Below are positions 24,569 through 33,380 of a DNA stretch of 41,776 nucleotides, piece by piece; within the stretch, counting starts at the first letter, position 1, and each line of letters begins with the position of its first letter. Below the pieces are notes generated by a model. That model made no database searches. It was not told the DNA's origin and worked only from the letters and a program-made list of their open reading frames with translations. The translations under genes and the position numbers were made by a program. The stretch comes from Acidobacteria bacterium SCN 69-37. GTDB taxonomy: Bacteria > Acidobacteriota > Vicinamibacteria > Vicinamibacterales > SCN-69-37. The stretch lies in the NCBI GenBank assembly GCA_001724025.1, contig MEDJ01000009.1, forward strand, positions 1-41,776, given 5' to 3'.

Positions 24569-24615
24569 TTGCACGAACAGCACTCTAGTGTTATCGTTAA
24601 TCGACGATTAACGAT
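24569..24615 (+). promoter_or_regulatory. Promoter with overlapping perfect 23-bp ArsR palindrome
   Basis: ATCGTTAATCG-A-CGATTAACGAT, a perfect palindrome at 24593-24615, directly touches the arsR ATG at 24616. A promoter TTGCAC (24569-24574), 17-base spacer, TATCGT (24592-24597) would start transcription near 24604, inside the palindrome. A bound repressor would block RNA polymerase directly. The leader is only about 12 bases and lacks a ribosome-binding site. Confidence 0.75.
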
Positions 24616-24966
24616 ATGACTTCGACCGACATCACCACCTGCTGCTCTTCCTCGTCGACGCGCCGGCCCGCCCGGATCCCGCGCGATCTCGTCAGCCCGG
24701 CGGCGGATGCCGAACTGGCCACCTTCGCGAAGGCCCTGGCCCATCCGGTAAGGGTGCAGATCATCCGGATGCTCGCGCGCAAGGAAGCCCGCATGTGCAG
24801 CCACATCGTCGACGAGCTGCCCCTGGCGCAGTCGACGGTGTCCGAACACCTGCGAATTCTTCGGACCACGGGCCTCGTGCAGGCCAACGAGTCAGGCGCG
24901 CGCACGAGCTACTGCATCGTGCCCACGAAGCTGGCGCGGCTCAAAGCACTGCTCGACGCCCTGTAG
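24616..24966 (+). CDS. arsR: Second ArsR-family repressor, N-terminal Cys-pair type
   Basis: A 116-residue winged-helix regulator. It carries a vicinal Cys pair at 9-10 (TTCCSS) and Cys61 in the helix MCSHIVDEL. This spacing resembles the Corynebacterium-type site that combines an N-terminal CC with a Cys near 55. The recognition helix is LAQSTVSEHLRILRT and the wing is ANESGARTSYCIVP. It lacks the ELCxC site of the first arsR. It immediately follows the perfect palindrome and heads arsD-arsA, 23 bases before arsD. So the cluster has two independently evolved arsenite sensors. Confidence 0.93.
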   Translation: MTSTDITTCCSSSSTRRPARIPRDLVSPAADAELATFAKALAHPVRVQIIRMLARKEARMCSHIVDELPLAQSTVSEHLRILRTTGLVQANESGARTSYCIVPTKLARLKALLDAL

Positions 24967-24989
24967 AACGCGACGAAAGGACCTGTGAC

Positions 24990-25373
24990 ATGCCTCGTAT
25001 TGACGTCTTCGATCCCCCGATGTGCTGCTCGTCCGGTGTATGCGGACCAGAGGTCGATCCCGCCCTCGCCGCCTTTGCCGCCGATGTGGACTGGCTCGCT
25101 TCGCGTGGCGTCACCGTCGTCCGGCACAACCTAGCCCAGGACCCGCAGCCGTTCATCAGTCACACGCGGGTCCTCGACCTGATGCAGCGCGAGGGGACGA
25201 AGTGCCTGCCCATCGTGCTCGTCGACGGCGACGTGCTGGCCACGGCCACGTATCCGCTCCGCGACGCGTTGGCGCAGGCGGCCGGGCTCGATTTGTCGGC
25301 GTCGCGCACGAAACCCAGGATTCGGCTCTCGATGGCCGGCGATGGATGCACACCCGGCTCGGGGTGCTGCTGA
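24990..25373 (+). CDS. arsD: ArsD arsenic metallochaperone
   Basis: A 127-residue metallochaperone that hands As(III)/Sb(III) to ArsA. Cys12, Cys13 and Cys18 in MCCSSGVC match the functional positions of E. coli ArsD. KCLPIVLVDG forms part of the thioredoxin-like fold. A further C-terminal pair lies in the ending GSGCC. The ATG at 24990 fits. The stop is one base before the arsA ATG, so the two are co-translated, as in known ars operons. Confidence 0.97.
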   Translation: MPRIDVFDPPMCCSSGVCGPEVDPALAAFAADVDWLASRGVTVVRHNLAQDPQPFISHTRVLDLMQREGTKCLPIVLVDGDVLATATYPLRDALAQAAGLDLSASRTKPRIRLSMAGDGCTPGSGCC

Positions 25374-25374
25374 C

Positions 25375-27153
25375 ATGGCCCTTCCCTTTCTCCCCACACG
25401 GGTGATGTTCTTCACCGGCAAAGGTGGCGTCGGTAAGACCTCGCTGGCGTGCGCCACGGCCGTGGCGCTGGCCGACAGCGGCCAGCGTGTGCTGCTCGTC
25501 TCGACCGATCCGGCCTCGAACCTGGACGAAGTGCTCGAGACGCGCCTGTCGACACGCCCGACCGAGGTCACCGGCGTCCCCGGACTCTCCGCGCTGAACA
25601 TCAATCCCGATGTGGCCGCGCACGAATACCGCGAACGTGTGGTCGGACCGTACCGGGCGATGCTGCCCGCGTCGGCCGTGGCGAGCATCGAGGAGCAGCT
25701 CTCGGGCGCGTGTACGGTCGAGATTGCAGCCTTTGACGAGTTCACGACGCTCCTGGCCGACGCCGACAGAACGGCCGCGTTCGACCATGTCATCTTCGAC
25801 ACCGCCCCCACGGGCCACACGCTGCGCCTGCTGAAGCTGCCGGCCGCCTGGACCGGCTTCATCGATACGAACACCACGGGCACGTCGTGCCTCGGCCCGC
25901 TGGCCGGTCTGCAGGGACGCATCGAGGTCTACCGCGCGAGTCTCGCGGCGCTCGCCAACGCCGACGTCACGACCATCGTTCTGGTGACGCGGCCTGACAC
26001 CTCGGCGCTGGCCGAGGCCGCCCGCACCAGCACGGAACTGGCCGACCTCGGCATCACACATCAGCGGCTGATCGTCAACGGCGTGTTTGAGGCCGTTGAC
26101 CGCGACGACCCTGTCGCGCGCGCGCTCGAAGCCTGCGGCGTGGAAGCGCTGGCCGCTCTCCCCGAGTCGTTGGGCGTCCTCCAACGAACGAACGTCCCGC
26201 TATTGCCATGGGCGCCGCTAGGGGTGGTTGGGTTGCGGGGAGTCTTCGCGCGGACTCCAGACCGCCCCACGCTGGAACCAGCCACCTCACGACGGGCGAT
26301 GGAGCTTCCAGCGCCGTTGTCGGCCCTGGTCGATGACATCGAACGCGATGGGCACGGCGTCGTCATGACGATGGGCAAAGGTGGCGTCGGGAAGACGACG
26401 ACCGCCGCCGCGATTGCCATAGACCTCGCCTCCCGAGGTCACGATGTGCTGCTGAGCACGACCGACCCAGCCGCACATATCGCCAGCGCCATCAACGCGG
26501 CGGTGCCGGGACTCAGAGTGTCCCGCATCGACCCCGCCGCCGAAACGGCGGCGTACGCGGCGGAAGTAATTGCGAGTGCATCCTCCGATCTCGATGCGCG
26601 AGGCCGCGAATTGCTCGAAGAAGATCTCCGTTCCCCGTGCACGGAAGAGATCGCGGTCTTCCGGGCCTTCGCCCGCACGGTCGATGAAGGTTCGCACGGG
26701 TTCGTCGTGCTGGATACGGCACCCACGGGCCACACCCTCCTACTGCTTGATGCGGCCGAGGCCTACCATCGCGAGGTCTCGCGCACACAAGGCGCCGTAC
26801 CGGACGCCGTCCGGCAATTGCTGCCTCGCCTGCGTGATGCCATCTTCACGAAGGTCCTGATCGTAACGCTTCCCGAAGCCACGCCGGTGCACGAAGCCGC
26901 ACAGCTGCAGGACGATCTGCAACGGGCCGGCGTCATCCCCTTCGCGTGGGTCATCAACCAGAGCTTTGCGGGGGAAGCCATCATCGACCCGGTGCTCCAC
27001 GAACGCGGCGCGCGCGAGAACCAGTTCCTGGCGGAGGTGCAGAACGGGCTGGCGCCCCGCGTCGCGTGGGTACCCTGGTTTCCGGAAGCGCCCGTTGGAC
27101 GGGACCGACTACTGGTCTTCTCGAGAGGAACGGGACATCTGGCGACTCCGTAG
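25375..27153 (+). CDS. arsA: ArsA arsenite-stimulated ATPase
   Basis: 592 residues, a duplicated ATPase close to the 583 of plasmid R773 ArsA. The two P-loops are GKGGVGKT at 15-22 and again at 334-341. Each half also has the DTAPTGHTL signature. The three metalloid cysteines fall at Cys113 (SGACTVEI), Cys172 (TSCLGPL) and Cys422 (SPCTEEI), the same numbers as in the E. coli protein. ArsA normally energises the ArsB arsenite channel. No arsB or acr3 gene is in this window. Its last 45 bases overlap the convergent channel gene. Confidence 0.97.
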   Translation: MALPFLPTRVMFFTGKGGVGKTSLACATAVALADSGQRVLLVSTDPASNLDEVLETRLSTRPTEVTGVPGLSALNINPDVAAHEYRERVVGPYRAMLPASAVASIEEQLSGACTVEIAAFDEFTTLLADADRTAAFDHVIFDTAPTGHTLRLLKLPAAWTGFIDTNTTGTSCLGPLAGLQGRIEVYRASLAALANADVTTIVLVTRPDTSALAEAARTSTELADLGITHQRLIVNGVFEAVDRDDPVARALEACGVEALAALPESLGVLQRTNVPLLPWAPLGVVGLRGVFARTPDRPTLEPATSRRAMELPAPLSALVDDIERDGHGVVMTMGKGGVGKTTTAAAIAIDLASRGHDVLLSTTDPAAHIASAINAAVPGLRVSRIDPAAETAAYAAEVIASASSDLDARGRELLEEDLRSPCTEEIAVFRAFARTVDEGSHGFVVLDTAPTGHTLLLLDAAEAYHREVSRTQGAVPDAVRQLLPRLRDAIFTKVLIVTLPEATPVHEAAQLQDDLQRAGVIPFAWVINQSFAGEAIIDPVLHERGARENQFLAEVQNGLAPRVAWVPWFPEAPVGRDRLLVFSRGTGHLATP

Positions 27154-27873
27154 CGACTCGCGTTCAGCCTTCACGTCCACATCGTTCCTCGGAACCACCA
27201 CGTCAACGGCGGTCGCGGGCAAGGAAGGCACGAGCCATCGGAATAGGGCGGTGGCCGCCGCCGCGCCCAGCAGTTGCGCGACGACGAAGCCGCCGACATC
27301 ACCTGGACGAATGCCTGCGAACGTATCCGTCCAGCCTCTAGCAAGAGTCACGGCGGGATTCGCGAACGACGTCGATGCAGTGAACCAATAAGCCCCCACG
27401 ATATAGGCGCCGACGGCAAAGGGGACGGCCTCCGAACGTCGGCGCGAGCATCCCCAGATGACCGCAAGGAGTCCGAACGTCGCGACGCCCTCACTCAGCC
27501 ACTGACTGCCACCCGTGCGTACGTGCAGCGATGCGCTGAACAGGCGAAGATCGAACATCAGGTGCGCGAGGGCCACTCCGGCGAACGCCCCAATAACCTG
27601 CGCGACGAGATACCCGGGCACGTCGCTCCAGACGAGCCCACCTTGGGACGCGTCGGCCAGCGTGACCGCTGGGTTGAAGTGTGCGCCGGACACGGGGCCA
27701 AAGGTGAGGATGAGCGCGGTCAGCGTGGCTCCGGTGGCGATCGCGTTGGCCAGCAATGCCAGGCCGACGTTGCCGTCACTCAAACGTTCGGCCATGATGC
27801 CGGACCCGACGACCGCGGCGAGCAGGAAGGCGGTGCCGACAAGCTCTGCAACCAAACGCGGGAGGGACTTCAT
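27109..27873 (-). CDS. aqpS: Aquaglyceroporin-type MIP channel (AqpS-like)
   Basis: A 254-residue inner-membrane channel with six helices and two re-entrant NPA motifs at 67-69 (HFNPAVTL) and 172-174 (FANPAVTL), with Arg179 in the selectivity filter. Aquaglyceroporins conduct As(OH)3, and in some bacteria (e.g. Sinorhizobium aqpS) one replaces the arsenite pump. The gene is convergent with arsA and overlaps it by 45 bases, the only clear channel in the cluster. The ATG at 27873 matches the start of helix 1 (PRLVAELVGTAFLLAA). An ATG at 27882 is the alternative. The basic C-terminal tail is unusually long. Confidence 0.88.
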   Translation of the reverse strand: MKSLPRLVAELVGTAFLLAAVVGSGIMAERLSDGNVGLALLANAIATGATLTALILTFGPVSGAHFNPAVTLADASQGGLVWSDVPGYLVAQVIGAFAGVALAHLMFDLRLFSASLHVRTGGSQWLSEGVATFGLLAVIWGCSRRRSEAVPFAVGAYIVGAYWFTASTSFANPAVTLARGWTDTFAGIRPGDVGGFVVAQLLGAAAATALFRWLVPSLPATAVDVVVPRNDVDVKAERESLRSRQMSRSSREDQ

Positions 27874-28246
27874 CGGCGTCATTCTACGCCAGCGTGTCAT
27901 GCGACCCCGGCCGCCAGCACCGGAGGTACGATTACCAGCGCTAGGACAACAAGCGAATTGCGCGGCCGAGGTTGACGGCGACAAGTCCGGCAACGAAAAC
28001 GTTTGCGCCACGGCGACCATCGCGTTCTCCATTGCGGCGATTCAGATTTAACACGACGGAAATTTTGGCGGCCGTGCGCGCTGTTAGGCTCAGCATGGGC
28101 GTGTGATGGTGCCGGGCCGAATAGCGGGCGTAGCGCGAATGACAGAAGGCCGGACTGCGAATCTCACGATGCGTACCTTGTTCGCTATTGACTCACGTAT
28201 CGGCTACCAGGCTTGGCGAACGGCTGGGCGGCCTAAGGGAGACGTC
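27874..28246. other. Divergent intergenic region between channel and pstS
   Basis: 373 bases with no convincing gene. A lower-GC stretch (about 28024-28067, AGATTTAAC ... GAAATTTTGG) probably holds promoters. I see no clear Pho box or ArsR-type palindrome. GTTAGGC at 28083 resembles an integron core site but has no partner. Confidence 0.5.
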
Positions 28247-29275
28247 ATGAAGGTTTCGATCGGCGGTTGGGCGTTCTTAGCTTTGGTAGTCGCGAGTGGC
28301 TGCAGCAGCGGTGATCAGCAGACCCCTGGCGAAGGAGCCGCGCCGTCGGTGATCGCAGTAGATGGTTCGAGCACGGTGTTCCCGATTACAGAGGCGGTGG
28401 CCGAGGAATTTCAGAAGCAGAACCACGGTATGCGGGTGACGGTTGGCGTTTCGGGAACCGGAGGCGGCTTTCAGAAGTTTTGCCGCGGCGAAACCGTCAT
28501 CTCCAATGCGTCACGCCAGATTTTGGCAGCCGAAATCGAAGCGTGCAAGGCCGCCAGCGTGTCCTTCATCGAGTTGCCAGTTGCCTACGACGGAATGGCG
28601 GTGGTCGTTCATCCCAGTAACACGTGGGCGACATCGATGACGGTCGTGGAATTGAAACGTCTTTGGGAGCCAGCAGCACAAGGCAAGGTTCTCCGTTGGA
28701 ATCAGGTACGAGCGACGTGGCCCGCGCAGGAGATTCATTTGTTTGGGGCCGGCGTCGATTCTGGAACTTTCGACTATTTCACCGAGGTCATTAACGGCAA
28801 GGCGAAATCCAGCCGCGGCGACTACACCTCAAGTGAGGATGACAATATCCTGGTCCAGGGCGTCGGCGGGGATCAATTTGCGCTCGGGTACATGGGGCTT
28901 GCGTACTACGAAGAGAACAAGACGCGGATGAAGCTTGTGGCAGTGGACGACGGGAATCCCAACAACGGACAAGGACCGATTCTGCCATCCATCGAGACGG
29001 TGCGGGGGGGCACTTACCGTCCTCTGTCAAGACCAGTATTCATCTACGTAAACGCCGCCGCGCTTGAACGACCAGAGGTGAACGAGTTCGTGTCTTATTA
29101 CGTCGAGTCCGCTTCTGACCTGATCCGGGAAGTCGGATATGTTCCGCTGGCGGACGTGGAGCAGGAACTCGTCAGGCAACGATTCGCAGCCAAGACTCTT
29201 GGGACCATGTTCGATCCAGCAATGGGCATGCAAACCGAACAGACGCTGGAGCAGCGGCTTCGTGCGCCGCGATAA
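28247..29275 (+). CDS. pstS: Phosphate ABC transporter substrate-binding lipoprotein
   Basis: A 342-residue binding protein of the PstS family. The type II signal peptide ends in the lipobox VASGCSSG, so it is lipid-anchored in the envelope. Core phosphate-binding pieces are VDGSSTVFPITEAVAEEF, GVSGTGGGFQKFCRGE, and the phosphate loop G-x-x-SGTFDYFTE. The ATG at 28247 has AGGGAG 6 bases upstream, favouring it over the longer frame. First gene of the pst operon. It gives high-affinity uptake that discriminates phosphate from arsenate, which suits the arsenic cluster next to it. Confidence 0.97.
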   Translation: MKVSIGGWAFLALVVASGCSSGDQQTPGEGAAPSVIAVDGSSTVFPITEAVAEEFQKQNHGMRVTVGVSGTGGGFQKFCRGETVISNASRQILAAEIEACKAASVSFIELPVAYDGMAVVVHPSNTWATSMTVVELKRLWEPAAQGKVLRWNQVRATWPAQEIHLFGAGVDSGTFDYFTEVINGKAKSSRGDYTSSEDDNILVQGVGGDQFALGYMGLAYYEENKTRMKLVAVDDGNPNNGQGPILPSIETVRGGTYRPLSRPVFIYVNAAALERPEVNEFVSYYVESASDLIREVGYVPLADVEQELVRQRFAAKTLGTMFDPAMGMQTEQTLEQRLRAPR

Positions 29276-29296
29276 TGCGTTCGCGGACGTGGTGCG

Positions 29297-30199
29297 ATGG
29301 CCATGAGACTCAGTAACCGCATTCGAAGACGGGCAGAAACCGTCATCGAATGCGTGCTTTTTCTGTGCGCCGCGGGATCGGTGCTGATTACCGCGGGAAT
29401 CATCGCGGTGCTCGTGATGGAGACGGCCGCGTTCCTCCGCGACGTTTCGATTGTAGAGTTTCTGACGGGGACCAACTGGACGCCCTTGTTCTCGGACAAA
29501 CACTTCGGCGTGTTGCCCTTGGTGGCCGGCACCGCGCTCGTCTCGGCCATTGCGATGGCCATCGCCCTTCCCGCGGGTTTACTGTCGGCGATCTATCTCA
29601 GCGAGTACGCACCCTCTCGTGTTCGACGGGTCCTGAAACCAACGCTGGAACTTCTCGCGGGAGTCCCCACAGTCGTCTACGGCTACTTCGCGCTCCTGTT
29701 TGTGACTCCTCTGTTGCAACAATGGATACCATCATTGTCCGGTTTCAACGCACTGGCGCCGGGCCTTGTGATGGGGCTCATGATCCTTCCTTTGGTCTCG
29801 TCGCTTTCCGAAGATGCACTTCACGCGGTCCCCGACGGTCTACGCGAAGCGGCGTTCGCGCTTGGCTCGACGCGAATGCAGACGACATTGCGCGTCGTCG
29901 TCCCCGCCGCCGTTTCCGGCATTGCCGCCTCGTTTATCCTCGGCATTTCTCGCGCGATTGGGGAAACAATGATTGTGGCCGTCGCCGCGGGCCAGCAGCC
30001 GCGCCTGACAGCCAATCCGCTTGTCCCTGTCGAAACGATGACGGCGTACATCGTCCAGGTCAGTCTGGGTGATACGCCGGCGGGAACCCTTGAGTATCGA
30101 ACGATCTTTGCAGTTGGCATGCTCCTTTTCATCATGACGTTCACTCTGAATGTTGTGAGTAACTGGTTGCGGCAACGGTTCAAGGGGATGTACTCGTGA
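29297..30199 (+). CDS. pstC: Phosphate ABC transporter permease PstC
   Basis: A 300-residue inner-membrane permease with six helices. It carries the conserved PstC loop after [33 protein letters not shown] and the EAA loop region [26 protein letters not shown] that docks on PstB. It follows pstS by 21 bases and overlaps pstA by 4 (GTGA). A second ATG at 29303 could also be the start. Confidence 0.97.
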   Translation: MAMRLSNRIRRRAETVIECVLFLCAAGSVLITAGIIAVLVMETAAFLRDVSIVEFLTGTNWTPLFSDKHFGVLPLVAGTALVSAIAMAIALPAGLLSAIYLSEYAPSRVRRVLKPTLELLAGVPTVVYGYFALLFVTPLLQQWIPSLSGFNALAPGLVMGLMILPLVSSLSEDALHAVPDGLREAAFALGSTRMQTTLRVVVPAAVSGIAASFILGISRAIGETMIVAVAAGQQPRLTANPLVPVETMTAYIVQVSLGDTPAGTLEYRTIFAVGMLLFIMTFTLNVVSNWLRQRFKGMYS

Positions 30200-31059
30200 G
30201 GCGATTACAGGTCCAGTTCAGCCGGATGTTTGGCGATCTGTTACTTCAGACGATGGCCATCCTCATCATCCTGTTGGCCCTTATGGCCTTGGGCGCGCTA
30301 CTCGTTGATGTGTTCTCAGACGGCTTTGGCCGCCTCAGTTGGGCCTTCCTGACGAGTTTTCCTTCGAGACGCGCGAGTGACGCTGGCATTTACCCGGCCC
30401 TGATCGGCACGATCTTCGTCATCGGCCTCACGGCACTGGTGGCGGTTCCGGTCGGCATTGCGTCCGCCATCTATCTGGAGGAATACGGCACAGGCGGTCG
30501 ATGGTCCCGACTCATCGAGATCAACATCGCCAACCTCGCTGGCGTCCCATCCATTATTTATGGGCTCCTTGGTCTCGGGCTATTCGTCCGCACACTGGGC
30601 TTCGGGAGGAGCGTCATGGCCGGGTCCGGCACGCTGGCACTGCTCGTGCTCCCGGTCGTCATTCTCTCTACGCGGGAGGCGTTGCGCACCGTGCCGTTCA
30701 CGATTCGTGAAGCGTCGTACGCCCTTGGAGCCACGAAATGGCAGACCGTGTGGCACCAAGTGCTGCCGGTTGCGATGCCGGGCATCTTGACCGGCTTGAT
30801 ATTTGCGCTCTCGCGTGCGATAGGCGAAACGGCCCCGCTCATCACGATTGGTGCGCTCACCTACGTTCCCTTCGCACCGGACGGCGTATGGTCCCCCTTC
30901 ACGGTGTTGCCCATCCAAATCTTCAATTGGCTCTCCCGCCCCCAAGCCGCGTTTGCGCAGAATGCCTCCGCAGGCATCATCGTGCTGCTCTTGGTCCTTT
31001 TGGGCATGAACGCTGTGGCCATCACGTTGCGGGACCGATATCGGCGATTCCGCGGCTGA
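30196..31059 (+). CDS. pstA: Phosphate ABC transporter permease PstA
   Basis: A 287-residue permease with six helices. It has a PstA-type [34 protein letters not shown] segment and the EAA loop [25 protein letters not shown]. The GTG start at 30196 overlaps the pstC stop, and its own TGA overlaps the pstB ATG. It forms the heterodimeric pore with PstC. Confidence 0.97.
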   Translation: MRRLQVQFSRMFGDLLLQTMAILIILLALMALGALLVDVFSDGFGRLSWAFLTSFPSRRASDAGIYPALIGTIFVIGLTALVAVPVGIASAIYLEEYGTGGRWSRLIEINIANLAGVPSIIYGLLGLGLFVRTLGFGRSVMAGSGTLALLVLPVVILSTREALRTVPFTIREASYALGATKWQTVWHQVLPVAMPGILTGLIFALSRAIGETAPLITIGALTYVPFAPDGVWSPFTVLPIQIFNWLSRPQAAFAQNASAGIIVLLLVLLGMNAVAITLRDRYRRFRG

Positions 31060-31886
31060 TGTCGAGAGTCTACGAGGCGCAATCGTTGCTTCCCTTCGTC
31101 ACCGCGTCAACCACCCTCGCTTCCGAAGGTCCTTCAAAGATCGCGGCCACACACCTCGATTTCTACTACGGCCAGGCCCAGGCGCTAACGGACCTGTCGT
31201 TGGGGATCCCACCCAATCTGGTCACCGCCTTCATCGGCCCCTCTGGGTGCGGAAAGAGCACGTTTTTGCGGACACTTAACCGCATGAACGACATCATCCC
31301 TCGCACGCGGGTCACTGGAGAGGTACGTATAGATGGGCAGGATATCTACGCCCCTGGGACCGATGTCGTCGCGCTTCGTAGAAAAGTGGGGATGGTTTTC
31401 CAGAAGTCGAATCCGTTTCCAAAATCGATTTTTGAGAACGTGGCTTACGGGCTGCGCGTTAACGGCCTGCAGGGCAATCGGTCGGAACTGAACGAGCGGG
31501 TCGAGGAGAGTTTACGCGCGGCGGCGATATGGGACGAAGTGAAGGATCGCTTACACCAGTCGGCGCTCTCCCTGTCAGGTGGTCAACAGCAGCGCTTGTG
31601 CATCGCGCGAACGCTGGCGATCCAACCGGAGGTCGTGCTGATGGACGAACCAGCATCGGCGCTTGACCCGATGGCAACTCAGCGGATTGAGGAACTGATA
31701 TTCGAGTTGAAGAAGACGTACACGATTGTCATCGTCACTCATAATATGCAGCAGGCCGCCAGAGTGTCGGATCGAACTGCGTTCTTCTGGCTGGGCAGGT
31801 TGATCGAGTACGGCCCCACCGATCGGCTCTTCACAAATCCGCAAGAGAAGCTGACAGAAGATTACGTTACAGGACGATTTGGCTGA
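31059..31886 (+). CDS. pstB: Phosphate ABC transporter ATPase PstB
   Basis: 275 residues. Walker A is GPSGCGKST at 60-68, and the PstB-specific [17 protein letters not shown] follows. The Q-loop is [12 protein letters not shown], the signature [16 protein letters not shown], Walker [11 protein letters not shown], and the switch His lies in VTHNMQQA. The N-terminal 29 residues before the first strand are slightly longer than usual. It drives phosphate import with PstC and PstA, and 22 bases separate it from phoU. Confidence 0.97.
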   Translation: MSRVYEAQSLLPFVTASTTLASEGPSKIAATHLDFYYGQAQALTDLSLGIPPNLVTAFIGPSGCGKSTFLRTLNRMNDIIPRTRVTGEVRIDGQDIYAPGTDVVALRRKVGMVFQKSNPFPKSIFENVAYGLRVNGLQGNRSELNERVEESLRAAAIWDEVKDRLHQSALSLSGGQQQRLCIARTLAIQPEVVLMDEPASALDPMATQRIEELIFELKKTYTIVIVTHNMQQAARVSDRTAFFWLGRLIEYGPTDRLFTNPQEKLTEDYVTGRFG

Positions 31887-31908
31887 TCATAGACTAGGGT
31901 GAGTCACG

Positions 31909-32583
31909 ATGCCGACGGAGCGACCTGTTCGACATTTTCAAGACGACCTCCATGAAGTTAAGCGGCGTCTGCTTGAAATGGGTGGGCTCGCAGAACAGCG
32001 GCTGATGGTCGCGACTACAGGGATCGTCACCGGCACGCGAGGGTCTCTTGATGAGGTTATCGTCGGCGATCACGCGATTAACGCACTTCACCTTGACGTC
32101 GATGATCGCTGTTTCAAGCTGTTGGCACTCCACCAACCAATGGCGACCGACCTTCGGGCCATCGTGGCGGCGCTCAAGATCAACACCGACCTCGAACGGG
32201 TCGCCGATTTGGCCGTGAATATTGCTGAAGCCGGCGTTGGCTATCTGACGCACGCCCCGGTCAATGAATTGATCGATATCCTTCGCATGAGCACAATCGC
32301 ACAAGAAATGCTGCGTGATGCGCTCGATGCGTATGTGGGTGGGGACGTCGCCCTGGCACAGCAAGTGATTGGCCGGGACGACGAACTCGACGACCTGAAA
32401 GGGCGGGTCTTCCGGGAGTTACTCGGCTACATGCTTCGAGACCAGTCGACGGTCGAGCCATCCCTTGACTTGGTCCTGGTCTCACGACATTTGGAGCGGG
32501 TTGGGGATCACGCGACCAATATCGCAGAAGACGTGATCTTCCTCGTGTCAGCGCGGGACATTAGACATCACGCACAGTCCTGA
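31909..32583 (+). CDS. phoU: Phosphate signalling protein PhoU
   Basis: A 224-residue all-helical regulator made of two three-helix repeats with metal-binding E/D-x-x-x-D motifs: DLRAIVAALKINTDLERVADLAVNIAE in the first and VEPSLDLVLVSRHLERVGDHATNIAEDV in the second. It links Pst activity to the Pho two-component system. AGGGTGAG precedes the ATG. No phoR or phoB gene is visible in the window. Confidence 0.97.
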   Translation: MPTERPVRHFQDDLHEVKRRLLEMGGLAEQRLMVATTGIVTGTRGSLDEVIVGDHAINALHLDVDDRCFKLLALHQPMATDLRAIVAALKINTDLERVADLAVNIAEAGVGYLTHAPVNELIDILRMSTIAQEMLRDALDAYVGGDVALAQQVIGRDDELDDLKGRVFRELLGYMLRDQSTVEPSLDLVLVSRHLERVGDHATNIAEDVIFLVSARDIRHHAQS

Positions 32584-32640
32584 CCGTACCGAGGCTCGCC
32601 TGCCTTCGTCGCTGTTGGCCGAACCTTTGTGGTAGACGGG

Positions 32641-32775
32641 ATGGAGAACTCGCAGTTGGAGTTACTCCACGAGCGCGACAGCGAGATGAAAGCCGTAAGG
32701 AGCGTAAGGAAGAGAGCGGCGACGGCTGCCGGCGCCGTCGCTGCTTTACATGAATCCGGCCGGTTCACTTTATGA
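32641..32775 (+). CDS. Small 44-residue ORF coupled to the next gene
   Basis: It begins MENSQLELLHERDSEMKAV, a probable helix, followed by a basic VRSVRKRAATAAGA stretch, and ends at TGA 32773-32775, overlapping the next ATG by ATGA. Such exact coupling makes it likely to be translated. No function can be assigned, and the small size keeps confidence low. Confidence 0.4.
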   Translation: MENSQLELLHERDSEMKAVRSVRKRAATAAGAVAALHESGRFTL

Positions 32776-33239
32776 GGCCACCGCTCACGACTGACGTCAT
32801 CGCTCCCGGGCCACGCGCCGTCTTCACCGCACTGGTCGGTTTCGGCCCCATCTCAGCCACCGGCCGAGGCGTTTTGGAGCGATGCGAGCTCGCCGTCGTC
32901 GAACTGCAGAGCATTCGAGCGGCATGTCGCGTCTTTGACGAAGTAGCGATGGATGCCGTTGTGGTCGATAGCCACTGCCTACCGCGTGACCGCGCTCAGA
33001 CCGTCGCTCGCCTGCTGGTGCGAAAGGTCGCATTCGCTTCCGAGTCGAAACCGATGCGTACCTCACTAGTGATCCTGGCCTCGCCGCGCTTCAGCTCTCG
33101 GCTGAAGTACGACTGCGAGAGAGTCGGCGCAGTTGTGCTGCCGATCGGCACTCAGTCGTACCGCCATATCGCCAGGACGGTCCGCCGCATGCGAGGCCTC
33201 CCCGATCGCTGTTGCCTGAGGCACTTCGCCAAACCTTAA
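32772..33239 (+). CDS. Hypothetical protein
   Basis: 155 residues, no membrane segment and no clear domain. The pattern LAVVELQSIRAACRVFDEVAMDAVVVDSHCLPRD loosely resembles the alternating strands and helices of a response-regulator receiver domain, with an Asp after a hydrophobic strand (VVVDSH), but the rest does not fit well. The ATG at 32772 overlaps the small ORF stop. It may belong to the end of the pst-phoU operon. Confidence 0.5.
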   Translation: MRPPLTTDVIAPGPRAVFTALVGFGPISATGRGVLERCELAVVELQSIRAACRVFDEVAMDAVVVDSHCLPRDRAQTVARLLVRKVAFASESKPMRTSLVILASPRFSSRLKYDCERVGAVVLPIGTQSYRHIARTVRRMRGLPDRCCLRHFAKP

Positions 33240-33380
33240 CCGGCCCGCAACCGGTGCGTCACTTCGCTGTTACAGGCATTCGATAACCTCCGCCGCGTAG
33301 GGGCATTCGCTCGAGCGGATGCGGTGGGCCCGCGGCCACTGGTCGACTGGGCTCGATGATGTGCAGCGGAGGTGATGGTG

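Noticed and set aside
28075..28095. Integron attC-like core GTTAGGC upstream of pstS
   Set aside because: It has no complementary partner core or folded palindrome, and there is no integron integrase in the window.
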